From: Coffea arabica
Lineage: Eukaryota; Streptophyta; Magnoliopsida; Gentianales; Rubiaceae
NCBI RefSeq assembly: GCF_036785885.1
Contig: NC_092326.1
Coordinates: 39,270,287-39,334,286, forward strand
Direction: 5' to 3'
Length of the DNA stretch: 64,000 nt
The notes beneath the pieces are model-generated. The model saw nothing but the letters and a program-made list of their open reading frames with translations. It was not told the origin of the DNA and did not search any database. Numbering within the stretch: position 1 is the first letter of the stretch; every line of letters begins with the position of its first letter. The position numbers and the translations under genes are program-made. Below are positions 49,559 through 64,000 of the stretch, piece by piece.

Positions 49559-51374
49559 TTATACGCTGTATGGCTTTGGTTTAGGCATGTCCTTGACAAT
49601 ACCGCACAGGAGAGCATCGTCTGGAACGTTGTATTCGTCCCTGAGAGAGTAATTTGGAGACAGAACGCTGAAGTAGAGCTGCTGTCCCAAGTATTGCCTC
49701 TCCAACAGAGTTGACCTCAAGTTCCACATTCCAGCATTGTCCATAGTCAGCATGATGGCTGCCCATGATTTTGGATACACCTGAATCGTGTTCCTGCTGA
49801 TTGCATCAAGCAGATTGTAGACCTTTCTCCGCTCTGGTGTCCATGTCCCGGGCTCGATCCTGTTTCCAATCAAATCAACCATGGAATCGATGATGTTAAA
49901 AGAGGAGAATCAGATATTGCTCTGTACGTAGTTAAGGAAGCCCACTTCCTGTTTTAAAGTAGTAGTAAAGAAAAATTTAAAGATGCGTAGATGATGCTTA
50001 CGCAACAGCGAAGAAAGAGTATCCATCCAAGTGCCAGCTCTGAACGGTCTTCTCATGGTTCTCAAGGATGATCTCGATGAAGTTACGGAAGGTGGCATTG
50101 ACGACATTGGGAGCAAGAGTGATGGCGTGATTCTTGGCCGTGGCATCTGCAGATGGCTCGTCCTGAATGATGTTGTACTTGAAAACTTTGTCTGCAACGC
50201 CAAAGTATTCAGCAAGTTTCAATGGAGTTTCGGGGTCAACATGAGAGACGCCATTGATTGCGTAGCGGAGCTTGCCGTCGGCTTCGCCAGCAGAGTTCAC
50301 AATTCTGATGGTGCGGGTGATGTTGATCTGTCCGTAGTGGTAGGAACCCTGTGGATTAGGCCTGGCAGCGCTGGCGGTGAGGTTCCATCTGAATGAGCGG
50401 AACTGGTTGAGAGACCAGGCCCATCCGACCGGGGCAGGGGGCAGCTCGGGCGAGGCAGGGCCCTTTCCAGTGGTGTACCTGATGGTGGCGGTGGCGCTGA
50501 GGATCTGCTTGGTGAATCTGGTTGAAGCAACGAAGTAGTAGTCCTTTGGTTCCTTGTCGGCTGTCACCAAAACAGACGCGCACTGTCCCAAGTGCAGATC
50601 CAAGGAATCGTACAAATATTGCATGGTGTGGGATCCCTCCATCTCAACCAGCTTCATTGTGTGGCCCTGGAACCTGAAGTTGAGTGAGTTCTTCATTCCT
50701 ACATTGCAAACTCTGTACCTGTAGGTCTTTCCAGGGATCATGGTGAACATTGGCTCGTCCTTGCCGTCAGCTTTTCCGCTCTTGCCATTGATCAAGACAC
50801 CATCTGGCCTGCCAAGAGTGCGACCGCTGTCCAGCAGCTTCCTCAAGGCGACATGGCTCTTGCTGTACCAATCACCCGCCATGATGGTGTAATCGGCCTC
50901 GGGTGCATCAAAGGGAACGGGGATAAGGTCACGGCTGACCACGGTGAGGGGACCATAACCACCAGCTGCCCTGTGCAATGCCGTGGAGGGATAGTAATAG
51001 TAGCTACCAATCTGATCCTTCACCTGGAAACGGAAGGTGTGGTTTGTCCCCGGAGGAATGGGACAGCTGGTTCCCAACAAACCTTCTTGCCAAGAATTCT
51101 TCCTCTGCTGAACACCATTCCATGTGAAAAGGAGAGGCTCATCAAGGTTGTTGAAGACATTGACGTTAACATTGTTGTTGGAAGTGCCGTTGATCCTCGG
51201 ACCTGGAAACTCGCCGTTGATGAGAATGACCTGCTGTGGAACACCCAAGGGTGCAATGGTGCCATAGCTGACATTCCATTCGTAGAACAGGTAAGGATCC
51301 TCAGCATTAACAATCAATGATGTAGAGAGGCAGAACAGAAACACTGCTACAGTACTTAGAATTTTGCTACCCAT
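49559..51374 (-). CDS. SKU5-similar / NTP303-like secreted multicopper-oxidase-fold protein (557 aa)
   Basis: Two exons: 51374-50002 and 49859-49559, joined A-IEPGTW with a 142-bp GT-AG intron; 1674 nt in total. The first about 24 residues form a signal peptide (VAVFLFCLSTSLIVNA). Three cupredoxin domains follow. It belongs to the group of tobacco pollen NTP303 and Arabidopsis SKU5-similar proteins, annotated as L-ascorbate oxidase homologues, which sit in the cell wall or plasma membrane during growth. The copper-binding motifs are gone: FTWNGVQQRKNSW and QSWHLDGYSFFAV stand where true oxidases have the His-rich HWHG and HPWHLHGH. It is therefore unlikely to be a copper oxidase. Several NxS/T glycosylation sites are present. 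The reading frame stays open upstream of the chosen ATG, but that part is a translated purine-rich leader. Confidence 0.93.
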
Positions 51375-51486
51375 TTTCTGATTTTTTCTTCTTTTTTTTT
51401 TTTTTCCTCCTTCTCCTTTTATTTTTTTTTTTTTTTGGTCTTTACTCAATCAAGTGCCTCTGAGGAAGATCAAGTTCTGAGGCCTT

Positions 51487-51492
51487 CTTATA
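51487..51492 (-). promoter_or_regulatory. TATA box of the SKU5-similar gene
   Basis: TATAAG on the minus strand, about 115 bp upstream of the ATG (51374), with CCAATC just before it. It predicts a purine-rich leader of roughly 85 nt. Confidence 0.5.
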
Positions 51493-51499
51493 GGATTGG

Positions 51500-53780
51500 G
51501 GTTGAGGGAGGGAAACAAGCAGTGGCCAACCATTGGAGTTAATTACTCGGCAAATGCCCGCATTCATCGTTCACACAGGGCCTCCCTTCATTTTTGCCGA
51601 ACCTCTTTTCTTGAGTTTTGACCGCCTCATTTCCCACACGCCTTCTATATCTCCTTCTATTTTAATTACCATACATTTATATATTTACTGTAAAAGGGGA
51701 TCCAGACACTTGTCTATTGATAATATTATGGTTACTATACAACAGACTTTTTCTGGAAATGAACCTTGATTGGTGGAAAAGGGGCAATATGAGAAGGGGT
51801 GAAAATGGTCTAGTCCACACCATGTTGAAAGATTGGGAACCAAAATCACCTATTATATGAGTTTTAAAAGTCTCAAATTAGGCTTGGCCCAAACTCATAA
51901 TTAAATACATAATTATAAAATTTTTTTTATAATTATGAATTACTATAAATTTATATATAAATTATTAATATTTCATATATAAACGATTTGAGTTTTAATC
52001 GAGTTTAACCTTACCATAATCCAAACTTGATTCATATTTAATTTCAATCTAATATTTAAGTCTAAACTCTATTTGACCCAATTAAAACTTAGATTTGACA
52101 AACTTTTTTTTATTAAACGTGTCGGGTTCGAGTTGGCCTTGCCCTATTAATATCAACATCCACACAATTTATAACAGATCAATTATGACTAACACCCACT
52201 AATTACAAGCTACCTATGCTTGGTGGGATAAATACTAAAATATAAAGTATGACTAATCTCACAACTTGCAGGACATGAATCCATACCTCTAATCCTTCAA
52301 AAAAAAAATCTATACCTCCGAGTCATGACCATGATAATCAAATCCTTAATTTATCCCTAAACTCTTCCCAAATTAAATGGCACGCGATGCGCGCCGTCAG
52401 GTGAAGAATAAGCCAAATTCCTGGAAATTGGAAACGCGCAGAACAGCTAATCATTAGTCATTATCCGCGTTCGTGGAAGCTGTTTTTGTTTTGCTCCAGT
52501 TTGTGACAAGTAACTGAAATGAAATCGTTAATACTATGTGACAGGTCACAAAATCAGAAAGCATTCAATCACGCTTTCTTGTATCCGCGCTCTTGCATAT
52601 GGACTAATATATGCTTTCTTGCGGAGGACAATTTGCAGCTCAACACGGATTGTGACAGCCCATTGATAGTATAGAATTGTCAGAAATAGCAATTGACCCT
52701 TTTCCATTTGGGGTCCGAAGCTGGACTTGCAATTTCACACAAACAGCAATTGACATCCAACTTACTTGTTCTTAGCTGCTTTTGTGTTATGATTATACAT
52801 TTTTTAATGACTAAAAAAAAAGTTAAAATCTATAATCACACAAAAAATAGCTTTTGTTAATCTATAATTAGTTTCTATAATTAAATTTTATAAAATCTAT
52901 AGCAGCCGAGAATAAGGTGATAAAAATATGTAATTTCCTTCAAGACTCCATTTAATATTCAATGTAGTCAGCAGCAGAGCCCCAAATGACATATTACGAA
53001 AAGCCAACGGCCATTTGGTCTGTTGGTCACCGTCAAGACTTTAAATCTTGGTTATGAGTGGGGGGTCAAAGGATTCACAATTTGCATTCTACCGATCACT
53101 ATTTGTGACTTGTCACTTCAAAATGACATATTACGAAAAGCCAACGGTTATTTGATCTGTTGGTCACCGTCAAGACTTTAAATCTTGGTTATGAGTGGGA
53201 AGTCAAGGATTCAAAACTTGCATTCTACCGATCACTATTTGTGACTTGTCACTTCAATGGTTTCCTCTGATGGTATTCCACTAGAATAGGATAAAATAAG
53301 TTATACGTTGCTGAAAAAAAAAATTCCGACAGTTAGCCTCAATAGCAAAGGTTTAAGCTCGGCAGGGGACTTCCATTTCCACATTTAGCTCAGTGTCTGT
53401 GCTCTACTAGCTGCTAGGGAGAATGAAGAAGATCAACACATTTAGGAGCATCTCCCTTTACTCGAGGATAATACCAATTCAAAATGACCGCAGTTGTTAA
53501 AATCACAACCTTTCATGAAGAATTTCATGCTTGATAGAAGTAACATACAATAATTCAGACTAAGCAATCATTATTTAGTTTAGCCTCTTATTTGTATGTC
53601 AAAATTCTACAGTTTTTGTACCACAATGTTACGCGCAGATCGAATTGTGAAATATTCTCTGCAAAGGTTAGTTTTTTCAGTTCAATGATTTGCTCATCAA
53701 GAATAAAAACTCATTAATACTTTTCGAATTTGAAACTACAAAATTAAGGTGAACGCTCAAATAAAGAGTAACAAAAGAAC
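51500..53780. other. Intergenic stretch between the SKU5-similar and DEGP10 genes
   Basis: AT-rich DNA with one tandem duplication (52983-53255). No gene recognised. The DEGP10 3' UTR is expected in about 53400-53780. Confidence 0.5.
52983..53255 (+). repeat. Two tandem 136-bp copies of a SINE-like sequence
   Basis: Copies at 52983-53118 and 53119-53255 are about 93 percent alike by eye. Each carries GGTCTGTTGGTCACC-like (second copy GATCTGTTGG) and GGATTCA(C/A)AA segments in the order and spacing of tRNA-like A and B boxes, suggesting a tRNA-derived SINE head. No poly(A) tail is seen, and the assignment is tentative. Confidence 0.6.
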
Positions 53781-58807
<5,027 letters not shown>

Positions 58808-58876
58808 CGCCTGTTGGATGTTGGAACTGCTACTATTACTCTTTTAGCTTCCAGTGGAAGCAAGAATTGGGGCAGA

Positions 58877-58944
58877 GGCCCAAAAATGCAAAAACCCTCT
58901 GCTGGAAAGACTCGGACCAACCGAAAAAGGTTTAAAGTTGGGCC
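58877..58944 (-). promoter_or_regulatory. Probable DEGP10 promoter with telo-box and TGGGCC (site II-like) motifs
   Basis: Within about 140 bp upstream of the ATG lie GGCCCA (58877-58882), a telo-box AAACCCT (58892-58898) and TGGGCC (58939-58944). Telo-box plus TGGGCC/Y combinations mark many plant nuclear genes for mitochondrial and ribosomal proteins and are bound by TCP factors, matching the predicted mitochondrial product. No TATA box was identified. Confidence 0.5.
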
Positions 58945-59151
58945 ACGTTTGGATGCTGGTAGAAAAATTTTCAAATGTGCGCTCCGTTTTTTTCGTTTAT
59001 TTACTTGTTTATTACTTATTCCATTATTTTTTCTTAATATTTTTATTTTTCTCCTTGCTTTCCAAAACAAACCAAAAAAAAAAAGTCATACTAACTCAAT
59101 TCCAAAAAAAAAAAGAAATTAAGAAAAAATTTTGGATATGGTAAGATGAGG

Positions 59152-59370
59152 ACTATTTATTCGCAATCGATCTTCTGTCCCACTTTATTATATTCCATTT
59201 TTTTTTAGTTTGTTAAATTTTGTGTATTACTCAATTAATAGTTATTGAATTTTAAGAAAACAAAAAAGAACTAAAACATGATATTTATGTAGGAAAAATA
59301 GTAATATGATAAAAAGTGGCACAGAGAGTGAAACAAAGTGTGGGACAGAAGATCCGTTGTACTATTTATT
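59152..59370. mobile_element. Mutator-like MITE (59162-59360) with 10-bp target-site duplication
   Basis: ACTATTTATT flanks both sides (59152-59161 and 59361-59370). The ends are inverted repeats around GATCTTCTGTCCCACTTT; the right end carries the inverse, GTGGGACAGAAGATC. Length 199 bp. A 9-10-bp duplication is typical of Mutator-like elements. No coding capacity. Confidence 0.7.
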
Positions 59371-59979
59371 GTTCACTAGATTTGTCAATGCAATAATTTA
59401 ACTACCATGACAGAAGTTGTTATTCATTACTTTTTTTATGTTGATTAATCCTTTATGGGTTTTTCTAACTTATATCGCGCCTAATTTATCAAATGAATTC
59501 ATACACTAACAATTATTATCATATTTTATATTTATATGTTTTCTCTAATTAATATTATTTTTTCAAAATATGAACACCTGAACTCCATCTTAATAGGCAC
59601 TAGTTAGACAGATTAATCTTTTATATACTTATAGTATATCACATCATCTCAGTTTAAATTTGAACTCCAAAATTTATATATGTGACCTGTATCTAAACTA
59701 CTAATATAGTACAATGTTAGTATACACTAAGAGATATACCCTTTAAACTTTGTTAGATTAAAATAAAATTTACCATATATAATCATATACATTTACAAAC
59801 TAATGTACTGAAACTTCACGTACACTCGAAGAAATTATACTTTTTTCCAACAAACGACAGTACAGGGGGATAATTTAACTATAACTCAACGCATACCAAA
59901 AAGAGTCTCACTCAACTTAAGGGGGAACCCACAAGACTTACCCGTCCAAGCAATTGCTACTCGAGGAAACTATACAAGT

Positions 59980-60017
<38 letters not shown>

Positions 60018-60897
60018 TTTGATAGGAATTTCTTTTTTTAAAAAAAATTGCCTATCTGCTACATGTTTTTGATATATTTGCTACTTTTACTACATCTTTC
60101 AATGAAAATATAAAATTATTTTTGATATAAAAAATGAAAATTATATAATTTCAAATAGACTTGTTAAAAAAAAAAAACATTGCAAAAAAGTATCCGAATG
60201 CTGCTGCCAACAAATAAACAAAATGGTCCAATAGACCAACACAGCCCAAGAAAGCCCAAAGGAAGGGACAGCGATTGACGGAGGGAACGACGCAGCAAAT
60301 TGAGGAGGAAAGGAATGGATGTATAGAAAAGTAATGAATTAATGTAAAGAAAATCAAACAAAACTTTTTAATCTATAAGTTTCTTGTAGTCGAGGAATCT
60401 TCGAATTGAAGCAATTTATCGACCAACGCAGCGGCTGTCATTTGTTTCTTCCAAGTAGATACACAGTTTCGATGTTCTCACACCAAAGCACGCATTAAAT
60501 TGATAACCATGATGGCCAAGAAATAAATTTTAAGCAAAATTGGATTTTAATCTCATTATCATGATAAATCAGGATGTGGGCTCAACTTTATTCTGCTGAA
60601 GATGCATAATTTTATTTCCAGTATAGGGGTGTAAATGAGTCTAATCAAATCGAATATTCTAGTGTTCAAATTTATTTGATTATTTTAATGAGTTTGAAAT
60701 CTTATTCAACTTTGATTCATTCATTTATCAAATTGAGTTTTTTTTTTATTGAGTCTGAATGAATATCGAACATAAAACATTGTTCAAACTTGACTTGACC
60801 AGTTAACGAACCAAACTTGAACGAACTCTAACCAAAAGAGAACTCGATTCGAGAATTAATTAGTTTGATTCATCTTTTGACCCTAATTAAGCCATGT
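59371..60897. other. Intergenic AT-rich stretch
   Basis: No gene recognised. It holds a (TA)n(GA)n microsatellite at 59980-60017 and, at about 60624-60885, a possible degraded hAT-type MITE starting near AGGGGTGTAAATGAG. Open frames near 60151-60361 lack any recognisable feature. Confidence 0.45.
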
Positions 60898-61354
60898 TTG
60901 ACACTAGAGCTGCAAACGAGCCGAGTCGAGTCAAACTTTGGGCTAAATCGAGCCGAGTCTCGATTAAATTTTACCAAACTCGAACTCGAGCTCGAGTTCG
61001 ACGAGCCGGCAATTGAAAACTTGATTTCGAAAAAAATAAAAATGTTTATTTTATTTTTTAAAAAATAAATAAAATAATATTTTTTCTTAATAAATATAAA
61101 ATATTAAGGATATATATATGTAATTTTACTATTAAAATAAGAAAATAAAAAATATATATATACACTTAAAATAAAAAATATATATATACTTAAAATAAAA
61201 AAATAAAAAATATTATATATATATATATACACTCAAGCTCGCAAGCTGGATCGCGAGCTAACGAGCTTAATATATTTTGAGCTCGAGTTCGAGCTCGATT
61301 TCGACTCGAGCCGCTCGCGAGGGACTCGATTCATTTACAACCCTATTTGACACT
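60898..61354. mobile_element. Non-autonomous hAT-like element (60906-61346) with TTGACACT duplication
   Basis: TTGACACT at 60898-60905 and again at 61347-61354 gives an 8-bp target-site duplication. The ends are AGAGCTGCAAACGAGCCGAG and, reverse complemented, ATAGGGTTGTAAATGAATCG. The interior has palindromic GAGCTCGAGTTCGA tracts on both sides and an AT-rich centre. This is a widespread plant hAT-MITE type. Confidence 0.75.
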
Positions 61355-61489
61355 CCTTTTTCTGTGTCTATTCAAGTGTTTCTTTTACTAGAAATGTTTA
61401 GAATCATTTTTACAATTTGGCCCAGATTATCATGCTATAATGTTACTATATAATGGGCAACGTACTTCATCTATCGTATTCTTTGATGA

Positions 61490-61715
61490 CAAAATCAATT
61501 ATTGCCGTACGGCCATGCTAACAAGGACTTATGCATCTCAACTGTTATTGATTCCATATCAAAAGTTCTAGCAATCTCTTTCTCAACGCACCTTATCATA
61601 GAACAAGCAAGAAAGTCTTTCTCCATTCTAGAATGCAAACAAGATTTAATAATTTTTTTCATAGCAGAAAAAAGCACACTTTGTTGTGGCTGTTGAAACA
61701 GAAAGAGCCAAGATA
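61490..61715 (-). pseudogene. hAT transposase C-terminal relict (TTF-type/zf-MYM-like family)
   Basis: Minus-strand VSTATTKCAF then, after a one-base shift in a T run, FSAMKKIIKSCLHSRM and CVEKEIARTFDMESI match the hAT dimerisation region (usual form ERAFSAMKIIK). No transposase sequence is recognised upstream or downstream. It is a different hAT lineage from the one at 40096-43798. Confidence 0.65.
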
Positions 61716-62495
61716 ATGATTTTCGTAAAAAAATTGAAATGATTTAGTTGCTCAAGTTCTATCCTTATGATTTAGTTGTCAATTGTTGTACTAGAAATGA
61801 AACTTATAACACATGAATGAATACATGATATAAAATATTCTTATGAATGATGAAGATAATAGAGGTATAGCGATATACATTAGTTGATATTAATTTATAT
61901 GAATGTGATAAGATTATAAGGTAATATTTAATTAACAATGGATGTCAATATAAAATTACTCAATTTTATGCCTTTTGAAAAAATAAAATAAAACTTATAA
62001 TCAACTTCATTGCAATCATAACAAATAATAGATACGAATCAAATGTGTACTTTTAGTACTTACATACATAGATAAATGAACATTACATGCACATCAATCA
62101 TCAAGATTATAGTAAGAATATATATATATATATATATATGAAAAAAAGAGGGGGAAAAGCATAAAAATTGAAATTGAGATTTAATGAACTAATCAAAAGA
62201 TTGCTTTCTTTAAGTATGCATTAAGTAGTAGTAATTGAGAATTGAAAGATGGAAAAGCATCATCCAAGCTTCAATGGTGGCTGGACTAGAAGACGGTTTG
62301 GAGGAACAAGCACTTGGAGCGACTGGAAGTCTGAAAAAAAAAACCAGTGACGATGAAAGAAGGCTGGATTGAGATCAATCTCCTCCGGTTTTGACTTTGT
62401 TGTGAATAATAAAATTGTAATTGCAGGAGAGTGATCTTACAACAGATTTTGAAGAAGTATTGGACTATATCTCCATTGTCAACTTATGAAACGCT
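61716..62495. other. Intergenic AT-rich stretch
   Basis: No gene recognised on either strand. A (TA)n run lies at about 62118-62140. Confidence 0.5.
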
Positions 62496-62874
62496 GTACT
62501 AAGCATGGTTACCAATATGTATCGGCCAAGTCATAACCGGAACGGAGGGGATTGGTATAATACCGATCTCTGAATTGCAGATATTATAATATTCACGATG
62601 ATTCGCTCTGACTCGATCGATATTAGCTGATTCGAATTCGTGATGTATGATATCGGTTGATATATCCTAGTCAACTCGGAGTCGATTCGGATATATTTTT
62701 TAAATTGTGCTTTTTCATATTTAATAATTTTAGTAATTTTTTCAGATTTTTTGGAAACTTTTATGTGCTATAATGTGCATATCACTTGATATTCAACCAA
62801 TATGCCGCGACAGATGTGAAACAATCAAGATTGCGACGCGACCACGACCCGCGACAGCGAACCATAGTACTAAG
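62496..62874. mobile_element. 363-bp hAT MITE (62504-62866) related to the 12.3-kb hAT element
   Basis: Perfect 8-bp duplication GTACTAAG at 62496-62503 and 62867-62874. It begins CATGGTTACC and ends GCGAACCATA. The right half (about 62755-62866, e.g. CTATAATGTGCATATCAC, ATATGCCGCGACAGATGTG, GCGACAGCGAACCAT) matches the inverse of the left end of the hAT element at about 33700-33795. No coding capacity. The intact duplication suggests fairly recent movement by a related transposase. Confidence 0.8.
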
Positions 62875-63201
62875 TAGAATGCGACTGGATGAAGACGATT
62901 CCTCACACCTAGTCTGCTGTCCACAATTGCATCCAGAGGTGCCAAATGTTTCTGTCTGCACACTGCAGATGTCCTTGTACTTGGCGCTTTTTGTCTGTCT
63001 CTATTGGCAAAAACCTTTAATAATCCGCCGGCTACAGGCGGGGGTTGCACATTTTCTAGAGCTAGGATAGTACGTGATGGGAATGGGATGGACAGACATT
63101 CCAATTGGAGTATCATTTTGCTCATTATATCAACAGCAGTTCTCCAGGCATCGTTTACTACTGAGTTTGTAAAGAAAACCTAGTACTCTTCTTGACAAAA
63201 G

Positions 63202-64000
63202 ATGAGTATAAGGAAAGGCGGTGATGGCATTGGCACGCGCAAAAACATCCCCAATCCAAGGCCTAATCGTACCAAAGACAAGGATGAAGATCTTCTGTTG
63301 TTCAGGGAACTGCATAAGCGCGAAAAGGATCATGTTGTTAGCCTTCTTGCGCCTGTTTCCGATGATTTTGAGGCAAATGGTAAGTTCTTTAATTCACAGC
63401 TGGAGCTGCCCTCGAGATATCGAATGCAGCTTGTGTCTTGCATTAGTTACTGATTGAGTTGGTGAAAGTTATATCCAGGATATGCGCTCAATGGAATGGC
63501 ACCAACTGGGAAGAAGGGAGCAGCATATGACCCACTTGGTGAAGGTGGGAAGAATGACTATGACTGGTAAGTAAGATATCTGTCTGTATAGTAGCTATTG
63601 AATCATGGAAGTTTCAGTAATAATTGAACTACACAACCTCTTGTCAACATTAAGGTTGAAAACTCCTCCAGCTACGCCTCTATTTCCATCTCTTGAGATG
63701 GAAAACGGCCCGGAACTGGTCACTCAACGGGAAATACCAATTGTACAACCTCTTTCAAGGGTACGTCTTTTAACTGTTATTCTGTCTATGGAAGATATAT
63801 GCACCTGTTTTGATAAAATTTTGCGACTTCAATTGTGGAAACTAAGAGCAAGTGTTGAGGTTGTGTAATATTTCAGAGCTAACTAACTTCTATATTAACC
63901 TGTGCCTTTGAATTTATCGTGTGAAAGTTTTTGTTTAAGTTTCATTACAACAGTTTGCAGGCAACTTAGCTGTGGAAAATGGAAGCATTAGACCAACCAA
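63202..64000 (+). CDS. Conserved plant Ser/Pro-rich protein of unknown function, N-terminal part (cut by window edge)
   Basis: Exons 63202-63379, 63479-63566, 63655-63760 and 63954 to beyond 64000, all GT-AG with matching phases. The peptide starts basic (MSIRKGGDGIGTRKN), then has a charged segment (EDLLLFRELHKREKDHVVSL) and KNDYDWLKTPPATPLFPSLE, followed by IVQPLSRFAGNLAVENGSI. The NDYDWL(L/K)TPP(G/A)TPLFPSLE block is characteristic of a plant-specific family annotated as proline-rich or FLO11-like proteins, of unknown biochemical role. The ATG at 63202 follows AAAAG, so an upstream exon joined at that AG cannot be excluded. Confidence 0.7.

Noticed and set aside
51375-51449. Lys-rich N-terminal extension of the SKU5-similar protein
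   Set aside because: It is the translated purine-rich leader; the signal peptide begins at the Met encoded at 51374-51372, and family members start there.
59590-59760. Second copy of the MITE at 28795-28948
   Set aside because: Only the first about 20 bases (GATTAATCTTTTATATACT) resemble it; no matching inverted right end was found.

Overview
The window is nuclear DNA from a flowering plant, most likely a eudicot. The evidence is AT-rich, intron-rich genes of plant families, a U2 snRNA gene with the plant upstream element plus TATA promoter, and dense nested transposons. I cannot name the species.

Layout. (1) 1-19450, plus strand: almost all of a BIG5/BEN1/MIN7-type ARF-GEF gene; 32 coding exons were placed with consistent reading phases, and the start exon lies left of the window. 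(2) 20554-26141, plus: a small FYVE-like zinc finger + ankyrin gene of ten exons, one intron of which appears to be GC-AG, with a SINE in another intron. (3) 27216-31400, plus: two tandemly duplicated intronless RING-H2 E3 ligase genes whose upstream and downstream sequence was duplicated with them. (4) 32157-32352, minus: a complete U2 snRNA gene with its promoter and 3' box. (5) 32745-48640, minus: a broken copy of a crooked neck-like (CRNKL1/CLF1) splicing factor gene split by three insertions. These are a 12.3-kb hAT transposon (33666-45973, itself carrying a 5.7-kb LTR retroelement), a 1.34-kb inverted LTR cluster (46484-47824) and a small element (47914-48250). The hAT, its internal LTR element and the inverted cluster have target-site duplications. 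(6) 49559-51374, minus: an SKU5-similar/NTP303-like cupredoxin-fold secreted protein. (7) 53781-58807, minus: a mitochondrial DEGP10-type serine protease of eight exons. (8) 59152-62874: MITE-rich intergenic DNA, including a 363-bp relative of the hAT element with an intact 8-bp duplication, and a relict of a second hAT transposase. (9) 63202-64000, plus: the start of a conserved plant gene of unknown function, cut by the window edge.

The genes do not form a pathway. BIG5 and the FYVE-type protein both suggest endomembrane roles, but nothing in the sequence links them. The U2 gene and the crooked neck relict both relate to splicing, and their closeness is probably chance.

The most unusual signal is the 1.34-kb cluster. 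Its LTR copies alternate in orientation, and each 5' end carries an snRNA-type promoter (TCCCACATCG, 33 nt, TATA) with the same spacing as the real U2 promoter 14 kb away.
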